Assembly (NCBI GenBank): GCA_944381935.1
Contig: CALWMN010000007.1
Coordinates: 1 to 64,000, forward strand
Direction: 5' to 3'
DNA: 64,000 nt
From: an uncultured Mediterraneibacter sp.
GTDB taxonomy: Bacteria > Bacillota > Clostridia > Lachnospirales > Lachnospiraceae
Notes under the pieces: generated by a model
Told to the model about the DNA's origin: nothing
Databases searched by the model: none
The model's input: the letters and a program-made list of their open reading frames with translations, nothing else
Program-made: the position numbers and the translations under genes
In this document: piece after piece, positions 61,360 through 64,000 of the stretch
How positions within the stretch are numbered: position 1 is the first letter of the stretch
Layout of the letters: each line of letters begins with the position of its first letter

Positions 61360-62649
61360 TTAAATCAAATAGTTCATCATTATGCCGACCGCATAGAAAT
61401 TATTTTGCAAATAGGCGCTGTTGCGGGAATACATTCCCATCACATTAAACGGGCTGTTCATCAGCTCATACTGAGCCTGTGCAACATCGTTGTTGATCAG
61501 AGAGCTGGAATTGACGTTCATGCCGCCGGAAGCCTTGTTAAAGGCCGTATCGGCGACGCCGCCTGCGCCGGATATAATACTGCGCACAAGAGACGGCTCT
61601 TTTTCCATGCTTGAGGCGAAGACATCAGCGTCGAACTCCAGCGTCGCATCCTTATTCACCGTGATGCCGATCTTTTCAAGCGACTGCTCGGATCCGAGGC
61701 CCCTCACGAGATTCCGAAGCTGACGGTCCACGCCGGTTCCCCTGCCGTAGTTGTCGTTGAGGACTTTCAGGGCACTGTTGTAGCTGCTCACAAGATCCTG
61801 CAGGGCGGAGGATACCTTCTCCTGGTCCATCTCAGAACGGATCGTGACTTCCCCGGTTCCCTTCAGATCCACGCCGATCCTTCCGGCGCCGATGGTAACG
61901 CTGTTCCCCGAGGATGTATAGCTGCGGGTGATGCCGTTCTCCGTAACGGAATACTCTGCGTTCTGCGCGGCTGTCTGCACCTGATCCGCTCCCGAGGCGG
62001 CGCCGAACTCACCTTCTGCACGGAAACCGTACACTTCTCCGGTGTTCAGGCTTTCCAGCCTTAAGGACGCTTCGCCGTTCTCCTCTATGACAGAGGCACG
62101 GACGCCTGCGTTCTGGCTGTTGATCTGGCTTGCAGCCTCGCGCAGCATCGTCCCGTTCGTCTTCGCTGTGCCGTCATCATATGTACTGCTGACCTGGACA
62201 GAAGCTGTGCCAAGGCTTCCGCTGACTGTAAAGTCCATATCTGCGGAAGCAGTGCCGGAAGCCGTTACCGCATCGCTGACGTTTACCTGGGCGCGCGCCG
62301 TCTGGCTGACGTCAAGGACATACTCGCTGTAATTGCGCACCGGAAGGCGCTCTGTCACAGCCGCGACGTCAGTGTCGGAGCTGGTAACGGCCAGGTCATT
62401 CACTGCGCTGGCCGAAGAGCTGGCGCCTTTTAGTTCGCTTGCCGCCTGCATCAGCGAGGACATACTGGATGTGTACTCTTTTACGAAGCTGAAGCTGTCT
62501 GAGAGCGACGAGTTCGCCGGAGCCACAGTTTCCGTGATCTCGCTGAGTTTCGGGTTGCGGGAGAGCGCCTGGACAAGACGGGCGTTGTTGATTGCAGCCT
62601 GGTAATTATAATATCCTGAGCCATAAGAATTAATTCCGTTGATCCACAT
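61360..62649 (-). CDS. FliD-like / flagellar cap-like protein (orphan)
   Basis: A 429-residue protein lacking signal peptide or membrane helix. The C-terminal part (SYNSALKVLNDNYGRG, then EKIGITVNKDATLEFDADVF) matches the FliD C-domain pattern, and the middle LRLESLNTGEVYGF resembles Flagellin/HAP2 inner repeats, but the N-terminus (MWINGINSYGSGYYNYQ) is unlike canonical FliD. True fliD is at 48746. ATG 62649 has AAAGGAG eight bases upstream; a GTG three codons earlier is possible. It has its own sigma-28 promoter, so it belongs to the late flagellar set: an alternate cap, adhesin or filament-associated protein. Confidence 0.75.
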   Translation of the reverse strand: MWINGINSYGSGYYNYQAAINNARLVQALSRNPKLSEITETVAPANSSLSDSFSFVKEYTSSMSSLMQAASELKGASSSASAVNDLAVTSSDTDVAAVTERLPVRNYSEYVLDVSQTARAQVNVSDAVTASGTASADMDFTVSGSLGTASVQVSSTYDDGTAKTNGTMLREAASQINSQNAGVRASVIEENGEASLRLESLNTGEVYGFRAEGEFGAASGADQVQTAAQNAEYSVTENGITRSYTSSGNSVTIGAGRIGVDLKGTGEVTIRSEMDQEKVSSALQDLVSSYNSALKVLNDNYGRGTGVDRQLRNLVRGLGSEQSLEKIGITVNKDATLEFDADVFASSMEKEPSLVRSIISGAGGVADTAFNKASGGMNVNSSSLINNDVAQAQYELMNSPFNVMGMYSRNSAYLQNNFYAVGIMMNYLI

Positions 62650-62681
62650 ACATTCCACTCCTTTCTTTCTTATTTATAAGA

Positions 62682-62708
62682 ATATCGGCAAAAAAAAACG
62701 GAATATAA
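62682..62708 (-). promoter_or_regulatory. Sigma-28 type promoter for the FliD-like gene
   Basis: Minus strand: TTAT (62708-62705), 15 bp, GCCGATAT (62689-62682), 33 bases before the ATG at 62649. Nine consecutive T (62698-62690) adjoin the -10 box in the spacer, another slip-prone tract, though weaker than G9. Confidence 0.78.
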
Positions 62709-62776
62709 GGCTGGCGGAGGATGGAAGACAAGACAGAAAGATTTTGAAAAAATTTTAAGAGAAATGAAAAAAAAAC

Positions 62777-62803
62777 TTAATTTCCCGAAAATGAAGCCGA
62801 TAT
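62777..62803 (+). promoter_or_regulatory. Sigma-28 type promoter for flagellin
   Basis: TTAA (62777-62780), 15-bp spacer, GCCGATAT (62796-62803), the strongest match to the B. subtilis sigma-D consensus in the window. It gives an expected start near 62810 and a leader of about 255 nt. Confidence 0.9.
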
Positions 62804-63063
62804 TGATAATAGACAGGGGAATGGAAAGCGATGAAATGTCTTGGAACTCTCTTTCTTCCGCTGGTTCCGTTCAGAACTGTCCACTCAACAGGGAGCATGG
62901 GGGATCCTGAATCCGTCACGCCCCGGGCAGCCGGATGTATGCCTATTGTCCGCCAGTGCACAGAGAATCGATTCGCGGACAGGAGATATCAGACTGCAGG
63001 AGAACATAATATACTAAGCGAAGCCACGGACGGCTTCGGGAAAATTACCAGGGAGGTATTAAG
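62804..63063 (+). promoter_or_regulatory. Long flagellin leader with candidate CsrA-binding hairpins
   Basis: The leader ends in two small hairpins that display ANGGA-type loops: AAGCC-ACGGAC-GGCTT (63021-63036; six-base loop ACGGAC) and TACC-AGGGA-GGTA (63046-63058), the second covering the flagellin Shine-Dalgarno. This is the arrangement CsrA uses on the B. subtilis hag leader. Further GGA triplets occur upstream (for example 62897-62907). A 78-codon frame (62831-63067) ends as ATGA over the flagellin start but has a poor ribosome site. The rest of the leader is unexplained. Confidence 0.6.
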
Positions 63064-63882
63064 ATGAGAATCCAACATAATATTTCAGCACTCAATTCTT
63101 ACCGTAACTTGACAACAAACAACAGCGCACTGAGCAAGAACCTTGAGAAACTGTCTTCCGGTTACGCAATCAACCGCGCAGGCGACGACGCAGCAGGACT
63201 TGCTATTTCCGAGAAGATGCGTGCTCAGATCACAGGTCTTGAGACAGCTCAGAAGAACGCTAATGATGCGATTTCTCTCGTACAGACAGCAGAGGGTGCC
63301 CTGACAGAAGTTCACTCCATGCTGAACCGTATGGTAGAGCTGGCTGTTCAGTCTGCAAACGGTACATATGATAATGATGTTGACCGTGCAAACCTTCAGG
63401 CTGAGGTTGACGCTCTTACAGAAGAGATTGACCGTATTTCAGAGTCCACAAACTTCAACGGAATCAAGCTGCTGGATGGTTCTTATTCCGGAACTCTTCA
63501 GATCGGCGACACAGCTGACGCGTTCAACCAGTTAAGCGCTCAGATTTCTGCGACAGATTCTGCTGCACTTGGGATTGATGGCGTTTCTGTTGCAAGCCAG
63601 GCAGGCGCTTCGGCAGCGATTTCCTCTATCAGGGCAGCCATCAACACGGTATCTTCTATCCGTGGTGGTCTTGGAGCGATCCAGAACCGTCTGGAGCACA
63701 CGATCAACAACCTGAGTGTTCAGACAGAGAACATCACCGCAGCAGAGAGCCGCATCCGCGACGTAGATATGGCGAACGAGATGATGGCTTACACGAAGAA
63801 CAACATCCTGGTACAGGCTTCACAGGCAATGCTTGCACAGGCAAACATGGTACCGCAGGGCGTTCTTCAGTTATTACAGTAA
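63064..63882 (+). CDS. hag: Flagellin
   Basis: Filament subunit of 272 residues. It has complete D0/D1 ends ([39 protein letters not shown]-terminal [42 protein letters not shown]) and almost no D2/D3, as in B. subtilis Hag. The TLR5-contact segment [14 protein letters not shown] (about 87-100) retains the key Arg (R89) but has Val for the second Arg of the enterobacterial site. GGGAGG precedes the ATG. The codon usage is more biased and U-rich than that of neighbours, in line with high expression. Confidence 0.96.
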   Translation: MRIQHNISALNSYRNLTTNNSALSKNLEKLSSGYAINRAGDDAAGLAISEKMRAQITGLETAQKNANDAISLVQTAEGALTEVHSMLNRMVELAVQSANGTYDNDVDRANLQAEVDALTEEIDRISESTNFNGIKLLDGSYSGTLQIGDTADAFNQLSAQISATDSAALGIDGVSVASQAGASAAISSIRAAINTVSSIRGGLGAIQNRLEHTINNLSVQTENITAAESRIRDVDMANEMMAYTKNNILVQASQAMLAQANMVPQGVLQLLQ

Positions 63883-63897
63883 GCGGGAACTTTCCAG

Positions 63898-63929
63898 ACT
63901 CCCATCCCACCGTGGGATGGGGGTTTTTC
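63898..63929 (+). terminator. Flagellin intrinsic terminator
   Basis: Stem CCCATCCC (63901-63908) / GGGATGGG (63914-63921) with loop ACCGT, extended outward by ACT/GGT, followed by TTTTTCT. It ends transcription 16-47 bases after the flagellin stop. Confidence 0.9.
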
Positions 63930-63962
63930 TTATGGAAAATGCCAGAATCTTCCATAAGAAAA
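63925..63962. repeat. 13-bp inverted repeat directly after the flagellin terminator
   Basis: TTTTCTTATGGAA (63925-63937) and TTCCATAAGAAAA (63950-63962) are perfect inverted copies with a 12-base gap. Its left arm uses the terminator's T-run. On the minus strand it would be a hairpin followed by a T-run-like AT region; it may be a second terminator facing left, or an operator for a gene beyond the window. Nothing further is recognised to 64000. Confidence 0.7.
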
Positions 63963-64000
63963 GCCTATAAAAAGATACCATAGAGGAAGGGCAGGACGAG

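Noticed and set aside
1-64000. CRISPR arrays, tRNA or rRNA genes, insertion sequences, prophage
   Set aside because: No regularly spaced repeats, cloverleaf-like or rRNA-like stretches, transposase, integrase or phage genes were recognised.

Overview
The window reads as chromosomal DNA of a motile, Gram-positive anaerobe, most likely a gut-type Lachnospiraceae (Clostridia). The grounds are a clostridial V/A-type ATPase operon, a bile-salt-hydrolase/penicillin-V-acylase family enzyme, B. subtilis-style chemotaxis (CheC, CheD and CheV; no CheZ), no P- or L-ring genes, a FliW/CsrA pair, a short flagellin and moderate-to-high GC. This placement is inference from gene content, not from a marker-gene search.

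Layout. 1-4072: the promoter-proximal end of a V-type ATPase operon on the minus strand (coiled-coil stalk subunit, C, I, K), running off the left edge, with a 100-bp direct repeat after ntpK. 4216-8510: plus-strand metabolic genes (choloylglycine-hydrolase-family enzyme, shikimate dehydrogenase, ABC-class ATPase, ProXp-ala/PrdX deacylase). 8564-12345: a c-di-GMP pair (PAS-GAF-GGDEF-EAL protein and a YcgR-type PilZ protein) behind a sigma-28 type promoter. 12353-17943: minus-strand cheA-cheW-cheR-cheB-vanY. 17857-19817: a YlqG-like/YlqH pair (FliK-C-like and FlhB-C-like). 19816-21306: a minus-strand chemoreceptor without a sensor domain. 21516-48641: one 33-gene plus-strand operon from flgB to a parA-comFB pair, carrying most of the basal body, export apparatus, stator, switch, sigma-28 and several chemotaxis genes. 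48658-51936: fliD-fliS-fliT-like. 52018-53887: an FtsE-like ATPase overlapping a degenerate nucleotidyltransferase. 53891-61280: flgM-flgN-flgK-flgL-yviE-like-fliW-csrA-hemerythrin-chemoreceptor. 61360-62708: a divergent FliD-like protein on the minus strand. 62777-63929: flagellin with a long leader and its terminator.

How it works together. A hierarchy can be read from promoters. The flgB operon has a near-consensus sigma-A promoter (TTGACA, 17 bp, TAAAAT) whose spacer contains nine consecutive G, so promoter strength could vary by strand slippage. That operon encodes sigma-28. Seven sites of the form TTAA/TTAT, 15 bp, GCCGATAN or a weaker GTCGAAG variant precede the late genes (fliD, flgM, flagellin, the FliD-like gene), both minus-strand chemotaxis units and the c-di-GMP pair. 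Flagellin is probably also under CsrA control: its leader can present two ANGGA-type loops, one over the Shine-Dalgarno, and fliW-csrA lie 4.3 kb upstream. c-di-GMP recurs: GGDEF-EAL, PilZ, a degenerate EAL-HDOD protein, and a ParA followed by a protein with a basic N-terminus, acidic linker and ComFB domain. ParA-ComFB is the best candidate for a little-described system, perhaps positioning chemotaxis arrays or flagella in response to c-di-GMP. Oddities for the class include flgC displaced from flgB-fliE, and no fliL, flhF or flhG at their usual places. Coordinates of starts were adjusted to Shine-Dalgarno spacing where noted; family assignments rest on motif recognition, without database searches.
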